Of a stretch of DNA of 64,000 bases, positions 1 to 8,285 are shown piece after piece. The position numbers and the translations under genes are program-made. Numbering within the stretch: the stretch's first letter is position 1; each line of letters starts with the position of its first letter. The DNA comes from Candidatus Neomarinimicrobiota bacterium. GTDB taxonomy: Bacteria > Fidelibacterota > SORT01. The notes beneath the pieces were generated by a model. It did not search any database, was not told where the DNA came from, and worked only from the letters and a program-made list of their open reading frames with translations. The stretch covers positions 82,304-146,303 of the forward strand of contig JACZTG010000004.1 of NCBI GenBank assembly GCA_022573815.1. Reading direction: 5' to 3'.

Positions 1-1081
1 TCCTTCTTAGCATTTTATCAAGAGAAAAGTTATTTTCCGCGTGTTCTTTCCCCCGAACAGAAAGAGATTCTCTTTTGTTTAAATCAGATTTTAGTTCTAT
101 AAACTTCTTAGCTAAAGCGCTTACATCGTTCAGCGGCACAAGTTCAATGACATCATCTCCTTCCTTTGCAATCTCATCGACACCCGGAATATCGGTCGCA
201 AGTACAGGGGTTCCTTGTGCCAGCGCTTCAAGAATCAAATTGGGCATTCCTTCATACAATGATGGATGAACCAATAAATCCGCGTCAGTTAGGATATTAG
301 GTACGTCCCACCGATGACTGATAAACTTGACTATTTCAGATAAACCTAAATTTTTCACTTCATTTCGTAATTCATTTTCTTCTTCACCATCACCAATAAT
401 CACAACCTGTGTATTATTTAACTCATCTTTAACGAGAGACAAAGCTTTGAGGAAAAAGTTTTGCCCCTTTTGGTCTGATAACCTTCCTATAATAACAGCC
501 AGGAACGTTTTATCAGAAATAGACAATTCTTTCCGGAACAATCCCTTTTCAATTTTGTCTGGAATGGCAACGCCATTATTTATTACATGTATTCTATCAC
601 CATTAAGCCAGGGCAAAAGACCGAGTAAATGATTTTTCAATGCGGAGGATGGAGTAATAATCAGATCAACGAAATGCTCATAAACAATTTTAAACCTCCA
701 TCTATTCTTAATAAGAGCCAGTCCTTTTCTCATTATGACAGTAGGTCTTTGTCCAATAATATATGCTAATGACAGGAGTCGAAGATCCTTTTCTCTACCT
801 ACGCATATCAGATCTATCTTCTCCTTAGTTGCGATATTTCTCAATTTATAACTTACAAAAGGGTTAAAATCCGAAGTGAATTTGACAGTATAATATTTAA
901 AGGATTTAATATTACTCATTTCAATGAATTTGCTACCGGGTCTTCCGCAGTAAATCACCTTATAACCATTATCAGATAGTCCATTCCCCACCTCGAACAT
1001 CCATTTTTCAACCCCACCCCATTTATTCTTAGCGATTGAGCTGATGAACATTACGTTCTTTAATTTTAGATTGCTTGGCAT
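1..1081 (-). CDS. GT4-family glycosyltransferase, 3' end outside window
   Basis: About 360 codons are visible and the frame is still open at the window edge, so the C-terminus is missing. I translated this from the minus strand. The N-terminus has the GT-B fold opening of GT4 enzymes (a hydrophobic strand, then KWGGVEKWMFEV), and the C-terminal half has the nucleotide-sugar signature HPSLYEGMPNLILEALAQG followed by PVLATDIPG. These are the EX7E-type features of retaining glycosyltransferases that use UDP- or GDP-sugars on the cytoplasmic face. The ATG shares one base with the stop of the upstream heptosyltransferase-like gene (TAATG), so translation is probably coupled. With that gene and the MsbA-like exporter it suggests lipooligosaccharide core or O-glycan assembly. 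The exact sugar cannot be read from sequence. Confidence 0.85.
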   Translation of the reverse strand, partial: MPSNLKLKNVMFISSIAKNKWGGVEKWMFEVGNGLSDNGYKVIYCGRPGSKFIEMSNIKSFKYYTVKFTSDFNPFVSYKLRNIATKEKIDLICVGREKDLRLLSLAYIIGQRPTVIMRKGLALIKNRWRFKIVYEHFVDLIITPSSALKNHLLGLLPWLNGDRIHVINNGVAIPDKIEKGLFRKELSISDKTFLAVIIGRLSDQKGQNFFLKALSLVKDELNNTQVVIIGDGEEENELRNEVKNLGLSEIVKFISHRWDVPNILTDADLLVHPSLYEGMPNLILEALAQGTPVLATDIPGVDEIAKEGDDVIELVPLNDVSALAKKFIELKSDLNKRESLSVRGKEHAENNFSLDKMLRR

Positions 1082-2142
1082 TAAATGAGCATTTTTAACG
1101 CGGATATTACGTTTTCATAAGACGGGTTTAACGGCTCCACAACCTTATGAGGAGAATTGGTATAACCGTATCTGTTATAATTATCAACTTTAAAGAGCTG
1201 TACACACGGAATATTCATAGCCGCAGCTAGATGAAGAGGACCTGTATCCCCTGTGATAAAAAGTGTGCATTTTGATATTAAACCGATAAGCAGTCCCATC
1301 GGCGGTGAATCGAAGTTGAATATATTTTTAGTGCGGATTTTATAGATTTTTTCAACCAAATCAACCTCGTCAGGGCCGCTGAATATAAAGATTTTCATTC
1401 CTTTATTCTGTAGATGGGATATTAGTTTCAAATAATTTTCAATGTCCCACCTTTTATCGTATCGTCCACCGATATTTATGCCTATTATTTTATCTTCCTG
1501 ATGTATCCCGAGTTTTTGAATCATTTCTTGCGCTTCTGCTATTTCCCCGGTAGTTGGAGTGAGTGAAGGGTAATTAACACGTTTTTTTTCTGATAGATAA
1601 TCCGCAAGATATAAGAATTTCCGGGATTCGTGCGAGTTTTCATCCATTATCGGTACGGATAGATTTAGAAATGATGATGATTCTTTCCGGTCATATCCTA
1701 CAAACGCTTTGGAACGGGCAGATGCGCCTAAAAGAATATTGTTTACAGACAATGATGTCATACTACCTGCATCAATTACAAGATCATATTCTGCTTTTTT
1801 TAGCCGTTTCCTGAACTTAAAATAGTAAAATGGATTTTTAGCAGCCCGCTTTTGGTAAAATGGAATTATCTCATCTACTTCTTTAATATGTGATAGTATT
1901 TCTCCATATTTATAACCTGTTATCAGATGTAACTCACAATCAGGATAGTCCTCTTTCAAAGCTTTTATCAGTGGAATTATAAAAATTAGGTTTCCAATTC
2001 GATTATCCTGTCGAACTACTGCAATTTTTTTGATATTTAATTTTCTGAAATCCTGGAGGCTAATTTTGGTTGGGCTTGAAAAAGCCGAGAGGATTTTAAT
2101 AATACCTCTTTTAATTTTCCTTTCGAGAAATTTAAAAAACAC
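1081..2142 (-). CDS. GT9-family (ADP-heptose:LPS heptosyltransferase-like) glycosyltransferase
   Basis: The 353-residue protein has the GT9 layout. After a basic N-terminal extension comes VRQDNRIGNLIFIIPLIKAL, the acceptor-side loop typical of WaaC/WaaF/RfaF. In the C-terminal half are the IGINIGGRYDKRW segment and GDTGPLHLAAA near residue 298, the nucleotide-sugar binding signature. Family members add heptose or related sugars to lipid A-core at the inner face of the inner membrane. The start is GTG and overlaps the preceding ABC exporter stop (TAGTG). The N-terminus is about 35 residues longer than typical WaaC, so an internal start is possible but no better site is evident. The donor sugar is not determinable here. 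Confidence 0.88.
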   Translation of the reverse strand: MFFKFLERKIKRGIIKILSAFSSPTKISLQDFRKLNIKKIAVVRQDNRIGNLIFIIPLIKALKEDYPDCELHLITGYKYGEILSHIKEVDEIIPFYQKRAAKNPFYYFKFRKRLKKAEYDLVIDAGSMTSLSVNNILLGASARSKAFVGYDRKESSSFLNLSVPIMDENSHESRKFLYLADYLSEKKRVNYPSLTPTTGEIAEAQEMIQKLGIHQEDKIIGINIGGRYDKRWDIENYLKLISHLQNKGMKIFIFSGPDEVDLVEKIYKIRTKNIFNFDSPPMGLLIGLISKCTLFITGDTGPLHLAAAMNIPCVQLFKVDNYNRYGYTNSPHKVVEPLNPSYENVISALKMLI

Positions 2143-3989
2143 TATACCTGGAATTGAAGATTGTACAGCTTGGCGTAGAGACCATCTTCTTCGATTAATT
2201 CTTTATGAGTTCCCTCTTGAACTAATGACCCGTTATCGAGTACGATGATCTTGTCCGCTTTCTTCACTGTAGAAAGGCGATGCGCTATCATTATAACGGT
2301 TCGGTTTGCCATTAAATTTTCGATTGCTTGCTGGACTTTCATTTCCGATTCCAAGTCGAGTGAAGAAGTTGCTTCATCAAATATTAAAATTGGTGGATCA
2401 TTTAAAATCGCTCTGGCAATTGCGACTCTTTGCTGCTGCCCTCCCGATAATCTTGTTCCTCTATCACCCAAGAATGTGCTATAGCCATCCGGAAGATTAG
2501 TGATGAAGTCGTGAGCATTAGCAGTTTTAGCTGCCTGGATTATCGCCTCTTTACTCTTGTCCTCTCTTCCATACGCAATATTGTTTCTCACAGTATCGTT
2601 AAAAAGTATTACTTCCTGCGTTACATAGCCTGTTAATTTTCTCAGGTCTTCCAAGTTAATGTCTTTTAGATTTATGCCGTCAATGGTGATTTCGCCGGAT
2701 GTGGTATCATAAAACCGGGGTATTAAATTGGCGAAAGTCGATTTCCCGGCACCGCTTGGACCGACTATCGCGAGTATTTCTCCTGATTTAATGCTGATAT
2801 TAATATCCTTTAATATAGCACCATCCCCGTAATTAAAATTTACGCTTTTAAAATCTATGGATTGTTCGATGCCTGTAATCCCGATAGGATTTGGAGGATT
2901 CACAATTTTTGGTACTATATCTATGATTTCAAATAACCGTTCTCCGGCAGAAAGTCCTTCCTGTATGCGAATATAATGAGTTCCAATCGCTTTTAACGGC
3001 TGCATCATACTGAATAGTGCGAATAGGTAAACTATAAAATCATTGGCTTCAATTGATTTGGCAAATATAACTTGTTTTCCTCCGAACCAAAGCACCACTG
3101 TAATTGCAGCGATACCGACAATTTCAGAAACAGGAGAGGAAGTTTTCCTCCAAACAAACACTTTTCTCATTACGTCGTGGTACTCCTTCGACTTGCGGGA
3201 GAACTTATCAACCTCAAATTTCTCCATTCCAAATGCCTTAACCAACCGCATACCTGACAGTGTCTCCTGAATAATAGAAATTATATTTGCCATTAACTTT
3301 TGAGATAGAAGAGCCTGACTTCTTAACATTTTTCCGATAAAATACATCAGTATTACAGATACTGATGTAACAGACAAAGCAATAACGGTGAGTTTCCAGG
3401 AAATCATTAATACGATTGCCAGATATAAGACTAATAGAAGTAAGTCTCGAATCATATTCAAGAATGTAGCCACAATGGCGGTATTTACTACTTGAACATC
3501 ATTGGTCAGACGGGATATTAGCGTTCCTACTTTTGATTTATTAAAGTAGTCAAATGATAGATTTACCATATGACTATAAAGAATATTTCTTATGTCTCTG
3601 ATAACACCCAGTTCGATGAGCGAAGCCATATAGAGATTTATGTAAAACGCGATATTCTTGATAAGAAAAACCACTATAATCGCTATACAGATAGTCGCAA
3701 GAGTTTCAAGTTTTGTATCCTGTATGATAAATCCGTTTACAAGATCGGTTACTTGAGTTTTTAATCCTTTTGTCATATCTATCTCGGAAAAATCAGCGAG
3801 TTCCCCTAATTTCGAAGAAGTAGTTACTTCAGTCATTTTATCAGGATAAAATATTATGTTAAATAAAGGGCCTATCATCCATATTGATGCGCTGCTGAAT
3901 AATGCAAAAACTATCAGAGCAGCTACTGAGACGCCTAAATTACGAATATATGGCTTTAGGTAAGATAGTAATCTGATGTATAGATGCAT
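2142..3989 (-). CDS. msbA: MsbA-like lipid-exporting ABC transporter (fused permease and ATPase)
   Basis: The 615-residue half-transporter carries a type-I exporter membrane domain (six predicted helices over residues 1-330) followed by an ATPase domain. Walker A is GPSGAGKST at 410-418, the signature LSGGQQQR starts at 514, Walker B ILIFDEA is at 534-540 and the H-loop histidine is at 570. The length and organisation match MsbA/LmrA-type exporters that act as homodimers. The extracytoplasmic loop between helices 1 and 2 (about residues 50-90) is longer than in E. coli MsbA. Two glycosyltransferase genes follow with overlapping stops and starts, supporting flipping of lipid A-core or a related glycolipid. 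A multidrug exporter cannot be excluded by sequence. Confidence 0.85.
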   Translation of the reverse strand: MHLYIRLLSYLKPYIRNLGVSVAALIVFALFSSASIWMIGPLFNIIFYPDKMTEVTTSSKLGELADFSEIDMTKGLKTQVTDLVNGFIIQDTKLETLATICIAIIVVFLIKNIAFYINLYMASLIELGVIRDIRNILYSHMVNLSFDYFNKSKVGTLISRLTNDVQVVNTAIVATFLNMIRDLLLLVLYLAIVLMISWKLTVIALSVTSVSVILMYFIGKMLRSQALLSQKLMANIISIIQETLSGMRLVKAFGMEKFEVDKFSRKSKEYHDVMRKVFVWRKTSSPVSEIVGIAAITVVLWFGGKQVIFAKSIEANDFIVYLFALFSMMQPLKAIGTHYIRIQEGLSAGERLFEIIDIVPKIVNPPNPIGITGIEQSIDFKSVNFNYGDGAILKDINISIKSGEILAIVGPSGAGKSTFANLIPRFYDTTSGEITIDGINLKDINLEDLRKLTGYVTQEVILFNDTVRNNIAYGREDKSKEAIIQAAKTANAHDFITNLPDGYSTFLGDRGTRLSGGQQQRVAIARAILNDPPILIFDEATSSLDLESEMKVQQAIENLMANRTVIMIAHRLSTVKKADKIIVLDNGSLVQEGTHKELIEEDGLYAKLYNLQFQV

Positions 3990-4081
3990 GTCGGTTTTTA
4001 TGACAAACTATGCGGTACGATTATAGTATTTAGGTAAGAAGCAATCAATTGAGAGCGATCATTACTGCAAAATGAATGTAA

Positions 4082-4768
4082 TTAAATTCTCTTGGTAAAC
4101 TCTAAGCGAAACTTGTCATAATCAAGGATAATTAATTTTTTCCCTTGTCTGTCGATATATTTCCTGTCTTTGAAATCACTCAGCATCCTTGATATTGTTT
4201 CTCTTGAAGTACCGGACATATTTGCCATATCCTGCTGCATCGGAAGCTCTTCTATAGTCACTTGCCCCATTTTGAACGTACCGGACTCTTCTGCAATTCG
4301 GAGTAATGTCAGAGCGACTCGATTTTCAGCATCTGACAATGAAAGAAATTCAATTTGTTGATCGGACTTTCTGATTCTACGAGCCAGTTCCTCCAACAAA
4401 GAAATAGCAATTTGCGGGTTATCTTTCAATATCGTTAGAAAATCTTCTCTTTTTAGTATAAACACTTCTGAATCCGAGAGAGCAATTACATTTGCGGAAC
4501 GAGCCTCTCCATCCAAAAGTGACATCTCCCCGAAAAATTCACCTTCTGCCAATATTGATAATATTACTTCTTTGCCTTCTTCACTTAATCTCGTGATTTT
4601 TACCTTACCTTCATTAATTATAAACAGTGAATCACCGGGATCTTCCTCAAAAAGTATGATATTACCCTTTTTATAGGAGCGAGTGTGAACATGCCCCCAT
4701 ATTGCTTTCATCTCATTCTCTTCTAATTCACCAAATAAAGGCAGATTACTAAGAAGTTGATAACTCAT
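4082..4768 (-). CDS. Crp/Fnr-family transcriptional regulator
   Basis: The 228-residue protein has an N-terminal cyclic-nucleotide-binding-type beta roll (residues 5-120), a dimerisation helix, and a C-terminal winged helix (about 145-225). The phosphate-binding cassette reads GEFFGEMSLLDGEARSANV (76-94) and keeps the Arg-Ser pair (R90, S91) that contacts cyclic nucleotide in Crp. The recognition helix has E190, S193 and R194, the E-xx-SR pattern of Fnr rather than that of Crp. There are no cysteines, so it cannot hold an Fnr-type Fe-S cluster. It is divergent from rpsT. An Fnr-like palindrome lies at 45234-45253 in this window and is a candidate target of a regulator of this kind. Confidence 0.9.
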   Translation of the reverse strand: MSYQLLSNLPLFGELEENEMKAIWGHVHTRSYKKGNIILFEEDPGDSLFIINEGKVKITRLSEEGKEVILSILAEGEFFGEMSLLDGEARSANVIALSDSEVFILKREDFLTILKDNPQIAISLLEELARRIRKSDQQIEFLSLSDAENRVALTLLRIAEESGTFKMGQVTIEELPMQQDMANMSGTSRETISRMLSDFKDRKYIDRQGKKLIILDYDKFRLEFTKRI

Positions 4769-4913
4769 TTAACAGGCTCCGCAAAAATATTGATATCAAC
4801 TCTAAAGGATGTATTTTTCATAAGCTTTAAGTTATTTGGGTTTAACTGTTAATTGCAAGTATTTTGTAAGGAATATGTGACTGTATAAACCTGGAAGAAT
4901 GGTTCTGACGCAG

Positions 4914-4929
4914 CAAACAGAGATTCAGT
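4914..4929. repeat. 16-nt direct repeat, copy 1
   Basis: The 16 bases CAAACAGAGATTCAGT occur here, upstream of the rpsT promoter, and again at 5296-5311 just after rpsT. The two copies are identical and in the same orientation. Function is unknown. Confidence 0.8.
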
Positions 4930-4959
4930 ATTACCTTTTCCCATAATATTAAAAAAGGT

Positions 4960-4988
4960 TTGACATCCTATGATAAGAAATATATATT
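4960..4988 (+). promoter_or_regulatory. sigma70-type promoter of rpsT
   Basis: TTGACA at 4960-4965 and TATATT at 4983-4988 are separated by 17 bases. This is a near-consensus vegetative promoter, with transcription expected to start near 4995. An AGAGGAG ribosome-binding sequence follows at 5001-5007. Confidence 0.8.
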
Positions 4989-5021
4989 ACGTCGCTTGAA
5001 AGAGGAGATATAAAAAAACCA

Positions 5022-5276
5022 ATGGCAAACCATAAATCGACAATAAAAAGAATCAAGACCGATGCAAAGCGTCGCCTTAGAAATAATAGTCATAAATCTA
5101 TGATGAAAACTCATATTAAAAACGTCCTGAGCACTACTGATAAAGAACAAGCGGAAGTTCTATTTAGAAAAACCATGAAAATTATAGATAAGATAGCAGC
5201 TAAGAAAATAATTCATGCTAATAGAGCAAGTTCTTACAAATCAAGACTCGCTACTTATGTCAATTCGCTCGGATAA
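5022..5276 (+). CDS. rpsT: 30S ribosomal protein S20
   Basis: The 84-residue, highly basic protein starts MANHKSTIKRIKTDAKRRLRN and ends with the HANRASSYKSRLATYVN-type tail, both diagnostic of S20, which binds 16S rRNA in the lower body of the 30S subunit. Length is normal for the family. It stands alone on the plus strand between divergent and convergent minus-strand genes, with its own strong promoter. A 16-nt direct repeat flanks the gene on both sides. Its 3' end faces guaB. Confidence 0.97.
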   Translation: MANHKSTIKRIKTDAKRRLRNNSHKSMMKTHIKNVLSTTDKEQAEVLFRKTMKIIDKIAAKKIIHANRASSYKSRLATYVNSLG

Positions 5277-5295
5277 ATAACAGCTCTACCCTTTT

Positions 5296-5311
5296 CAAAC
5301 AGAGATTCAGT
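5296..5311. repeat. 16-nt direct repeat, copy 2
   Basis: Second identical copy of CAAACAGAGATTCAGT, lying between the rpsT stop and the guaB stop. The first copy is at 4914-4929. Confidence 0.8.
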
Positions 5312-5331
5312 TCTCTCAACTTCTAAGTAAG

Positions 5332-6804
5332 TTATACCTGTCCGCTTGACTGATAGTTAGGCGCTTCTCTTGATATTATAAGGTCGTGAGGATGACTTTC
5401 CCTAATACCCGATGAGGTAACCCTTGAAAATTTTGCGTTATTCCTAAAAGATTCAATATCCGGAGCGCCACAGTAGCCCATAGCGGCACGCACTCCTCCT
5501 AAAAATTGATGCACAGAATCTCTCACATGCCCGCGGTAAGGAACTCTTCCTTCAATTCCCTCCGGTACTAGCTTAGATGACTCTTCGTCTTCCTGAAAAT
5601 ACCTGTCGCTCCCTCCCTTTTGCATCGCTCCTATTGACCCCATTCCTCTATAAGTCTTAAACCACCTACCGTCAAGAAGTATCATTTCTCCGGGACTTTC
5701 TTCCATTCCTGCGAGAACGCTGCCCATCATCACAGATGATGCTCCTGAAGCAAGCGCTTTTGCTATATCTCCGGAATATCTGATTCCGCCATCCGCAATT
5801 ATGGGGATATTATGATCTTTTGCCGCTTTATAACAATTCATAACAGCCGTAAGCTGAGGCATTCCAACACCCGTAACCACACGCGTCGTGCAAGAAGCTC
5901 CGGGTCCTATACCAACCTTCACCGCATCAGCACCACTCTTAATAAGAGCCGCTGTTCCTTCTTCCGTTACAACATTACCCGCAATAATTTCTTGTTCGGG
6001 ATAAAGTGATTTTATTTTCTCCACGAGTTTTAACACCCCTTCGGAGTGTCCGTGGGCAGAATCAATAACCAACACATCAACTTGAGAATTAATTAATTGC
6101 TCTGCTCTATCTAATGAATCTTTTGCAACCCCGATTGCTGCACCTACTCTCAATCTACCCTTCGAATCCTTTGAAGCGTCCGGGAATTTGCGTGATTTCT
6201 CAATATCCTTGACGGTTAATAGTCCTGTAAGCTTCTCAGCGTCATTAACTAAAGGTAATTTTTCTATTCTGTTATCAGCTAAGATTTTTAAAGCGTCTTC
6301 GAATGATGTGTCATATGGCGCGGTGATTAATTTGTCTCCGGAAGTCATAACTTCTGAAATAGGAGTAGAGAAATCGGTTACATTCCATATGTCCCGATGC
6401 GTAACAATACCCCGAATAAATCCGTCCTCAACCACAGGAAATCCTGAAATAGATCTCAATTTTAAAAGTTTTAGTGCGTCACCCACATTACTATTTAATG
6501 AAATAGTTACAGGGTCTTGAATAATTGTGCTCTCCGCTCTTTTGACTCTGTCCACCGCTTCAGACTGTTCTTTTATTGCTTGATTTCTGTGTAAAATACC
6601 AATGCCGCCTATTATTGCCATCTCAATTGCCATTTTCGAACCGGTTACAGTATCCATTGCTGCGGATACAAGTGGCGCCGAGAGTGCAAGTTTTTTTGTT
6701 AATTGAGTATTCAGATTAACATCTCTCGGTAAAACCTTTGAGTGAGCGGGAATTAATAATACGTCGTCGAATGTCAGCGCTTCGTATTCTATTTTATCTG
6801 TCAT
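5332..6804 (-). CDS. guaB: inosine-5'-monophosphate dehydrogenase
   Basis: The 490-residue protein oxidises IMP to XMP with NAD+, the committed step of GMP synthesis in the cytoplasm. It has the TIM-barrel start with [12 protein letters not shown], a pair of CBS domains inserted at about 95-205, and the active-site loop [11 protein letters not shown] with the catalytic cysteine at 305. The phosphate-binding [11 protein letters not shown] segment follows, and the flap region ends in GYCGAPDI. Length is the bacterial norm. It lies 89 bp downstream of the symporter gene and is convergent with rpsT. The gap upstream holds no riboswitch that I can recognise. Confidence 0.97.
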   Translation of the reverse strand: MTDKIEYEALTFDDVLLIPAHSKVLPRDVNLNTQLTKKLALSAPLVSAAMDTVTGSKMAIEMAIIGGIGILHRNQAIKEQSEAVDRVKRAESTIIQDPVTISLNSNVGDALKLLKLRSISGFPVVEDGFIRGIVTHRDIWNVTDFSTPISEVMTSGDKLITAPYDTSFEDALKILADNRIEKLPLVNDAEKLTGLLTVKDIEKSRKFPDASKDSKGRLRVGAAIGVAKDSLDRAEQLINSQVDVLVIDSAHGHSEGVLKLVEKIKSLYPEQEIIAGNVVTEEGTAALIKSGADAVKVGIGPGASCTTRVVTGVGMPQLTAVMNCYKAAKDHNIPIIADGGIRYSGDIAKALASGASSVMMGSVLAGMEESPGEMILLDGRWFKTYRGMGSIGAMQKGGSDRYFQEDEESSKLVPEGIEGRVPYRGHVRDSVHQFLGGVRAAMGYCGAPDIESFRNNAKFSRVTSSGIRESHPHDLIISREAPNYQSSGQV

Positions 6805-6893
6805 ATTGTTAATTTAAATTTCAATTAGTCTATCTAAGTTGTTAGTTAGAGTGCAACTAAGAATATACCGAATACAAAATTAGATTGATAATT

Positions 6894-8267
6894 CTATTTT
6901 CCATCTTCGTCTTCGTAAACGAAATCTTTCTCTTCACGCTTATCATTACCGGTAGCTAATCTCACTACAACCCCGCCAAGCGCAACTAATGCAATTAAAT
7001 TTGGTACTACCATCATACCGTTCATTACATCTGCTAATATCCAGATAGCTTCAACTTCGTTCACCGTGCCCGCAAGCAGGGCAAAGCAAAATAACCACCT
7101 GAATGGTATTCTGATTTTATCACCGAATAAATATGCGAAGCCTTGTTCACCATAATAGGGCCATGCGATCAGAGTTGAAAATCCGAATAGAACTGAAGCA
7201 GCTCCTACAACCCAACCGCCAATTGTTCCAATTCCAATTTCAAATGAACTCGCAACAAGCACTGTGCTTGTATTACCGGTAGTCCATAACGCAGCTGACA
7301 GAATCACAAGAGCTGTAATGGTATTAATGACTATAGTATCAATAAACACGCCTATCATACTCACTCTACCTTGCGAGCGAGGTGAGCTCACCTTTGCCAC
7401 CCCGTGTATTACAGGAGCGACGCCTGCTCCGGCTTCGCTTGAAAACGTTCCTCTCGCCACACCGTATCGCATCGCCATCATTACAGAAGCGCCAGCAAAA
7501 CCACCCGTCGCACTTTGCGGAGTAAATGCAGAATGGACTATAAGAGATAACAATGATGGAATTTCCGCTATGTTGAGCAGGATTATGAAAATTCCCACTC
7601 CTAAATATGCTATAACCATAAACGGTGTCAATTTTATCGCAACTGCGGCGATACCCTTGATTCCTTTTATTATAACTAACCAGATAAGTATTGCGATAAC
7701 AATTCCGCTGAGCAGCATTGGAATGCCAAGCAATTTATTGATGACCAACGTCATTGAGTTTATTTGAATCGTAGAAGTGGTAATAAGAGTCCTGAGACCC
7801 ATAAAAAATGCAAAAATAAAAGCAAGCCATTTCCACCCTAATCCATATTTAATGTAATACATTGGGCCGGCCAAAATACTACCATCTTTTCTAACGCGCC
7901 TGTAATAAACTCCAAGGGACGATTCGGCAAAAGAATTTGCCATTCCGAGCAGAGCGGATATCCACATCCAGAATATTGCTCCGGGTCCTCCAATTGCAAT
8001 CGCTGTAGCGACACCGGCAATATTTCCGTTTCCTACTACTCCTCCCAATGAAGTCATTAAAGCTTCATAGGAGGTCAAATCCCCTTTCTCCTTTTCGCTG
8101 GTACTACTTAACCTATATTTGCTAAGGAGAAACTTTAATGCGTCTGTGAATCCAAACAGCTGAATAAATTTCAATCTTATTGTAAAATATATTCCTATCC
8201 CCAGAAGAAATATCAACATATGAGGACCCCATACAATTGTGCCGATAAGTTTTATAAAATCTACCAT
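6894..8267 (-). CDS. sodium:alanine/glycine symporter (AGCS family)
   Basis: The 457-residue membrane protein has around ten to eleven hydrophobic segments and the AGCS hallmarks: GGVVGNGNIAGVATAIAIGGPGA near residue 75, FAESSLGVYYR, and RGTFSSEAGAGVAPVIHG near 270-290. Family members (AlsT, DagA, YaaJ) import alanine or glycine with Na+ across the inner membrane. It ends in a short acidic cytoplasmic tail. It is 18 bp downstream of the helicase gene, so it is probably co-transcribed, although no functional link is obvious. Such symporters are often preceded by a glycine riboswitch; there is no room for one here. Confidence 0.93.
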   Translation of the reverse strand: MVDFIKLIGTIVWGPHMLIFLLGIGIYFTIRLKFIQLFGFTDALKFLLSKYRLSSTSEKEKGDLTSYEALMTSLGGVVGNGNIAGVATAIAIGGPGAIFWMWISALLGMANSFAESSLGVYYRRVRKDGSILAGPMYYIKYGLGWKWLAFIFAFFMGLRTLITTSTIQINSMTLVINKLLGIPMLLSGIVIAILIWLVIIKGIKGIAAVAIKLTPFMVIAYLGVGIFIILLNIAEIPSLLSLIVHSAFTPQSATGGFAGASVMMAMRYGVARGTFSSEAGAGVAPVIHGVAKVSSPRSQGRVSMIGVFIDTIVINTITALVILSAALWTTGNTSTVLVASSFEIGIGTIGGWVVGAASVLFGFSTLIAWPYYGEQGFAYLFGDKIRIPFRWLFCFALLAGTVNEVEAIWILADVMNGMMVVPNLIALVALGGVVVRLATGNDKREEKDFVYEDEDGK

Positions 8268-8285
8268 AAGGTTGCCGGAGTACTG

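Noticed and set aside
4790..4799. TTGATATCAA palindrome upstream of the Crp/Fnr gene
   Set aside because: It has Fnr-type half-sites but no 4-base spacer, so it does not match the spacing that dimers of this family need; likely chance.
6842..6860. TTAGTT/AACTAA inverted repeat between the symporter and guaB
   Set aside because: Only six pairs, all but two A-T, and no T-run; too weak for a terminator or operator call.
7264..7767. 167-codon open frame on the plus strand
   Set aside because: Antisense to the AGCS symporter; hydrophobic content simply mirrors the membrane protein.
8268..8285. Possible glycine riboswitch ahead of the Na+/alanine symporter
   Set aside because: Only 18 bp separate it from the helicase gene; gcvPB likewise has only 13 bp upstream, so no riboswitch fits at either.
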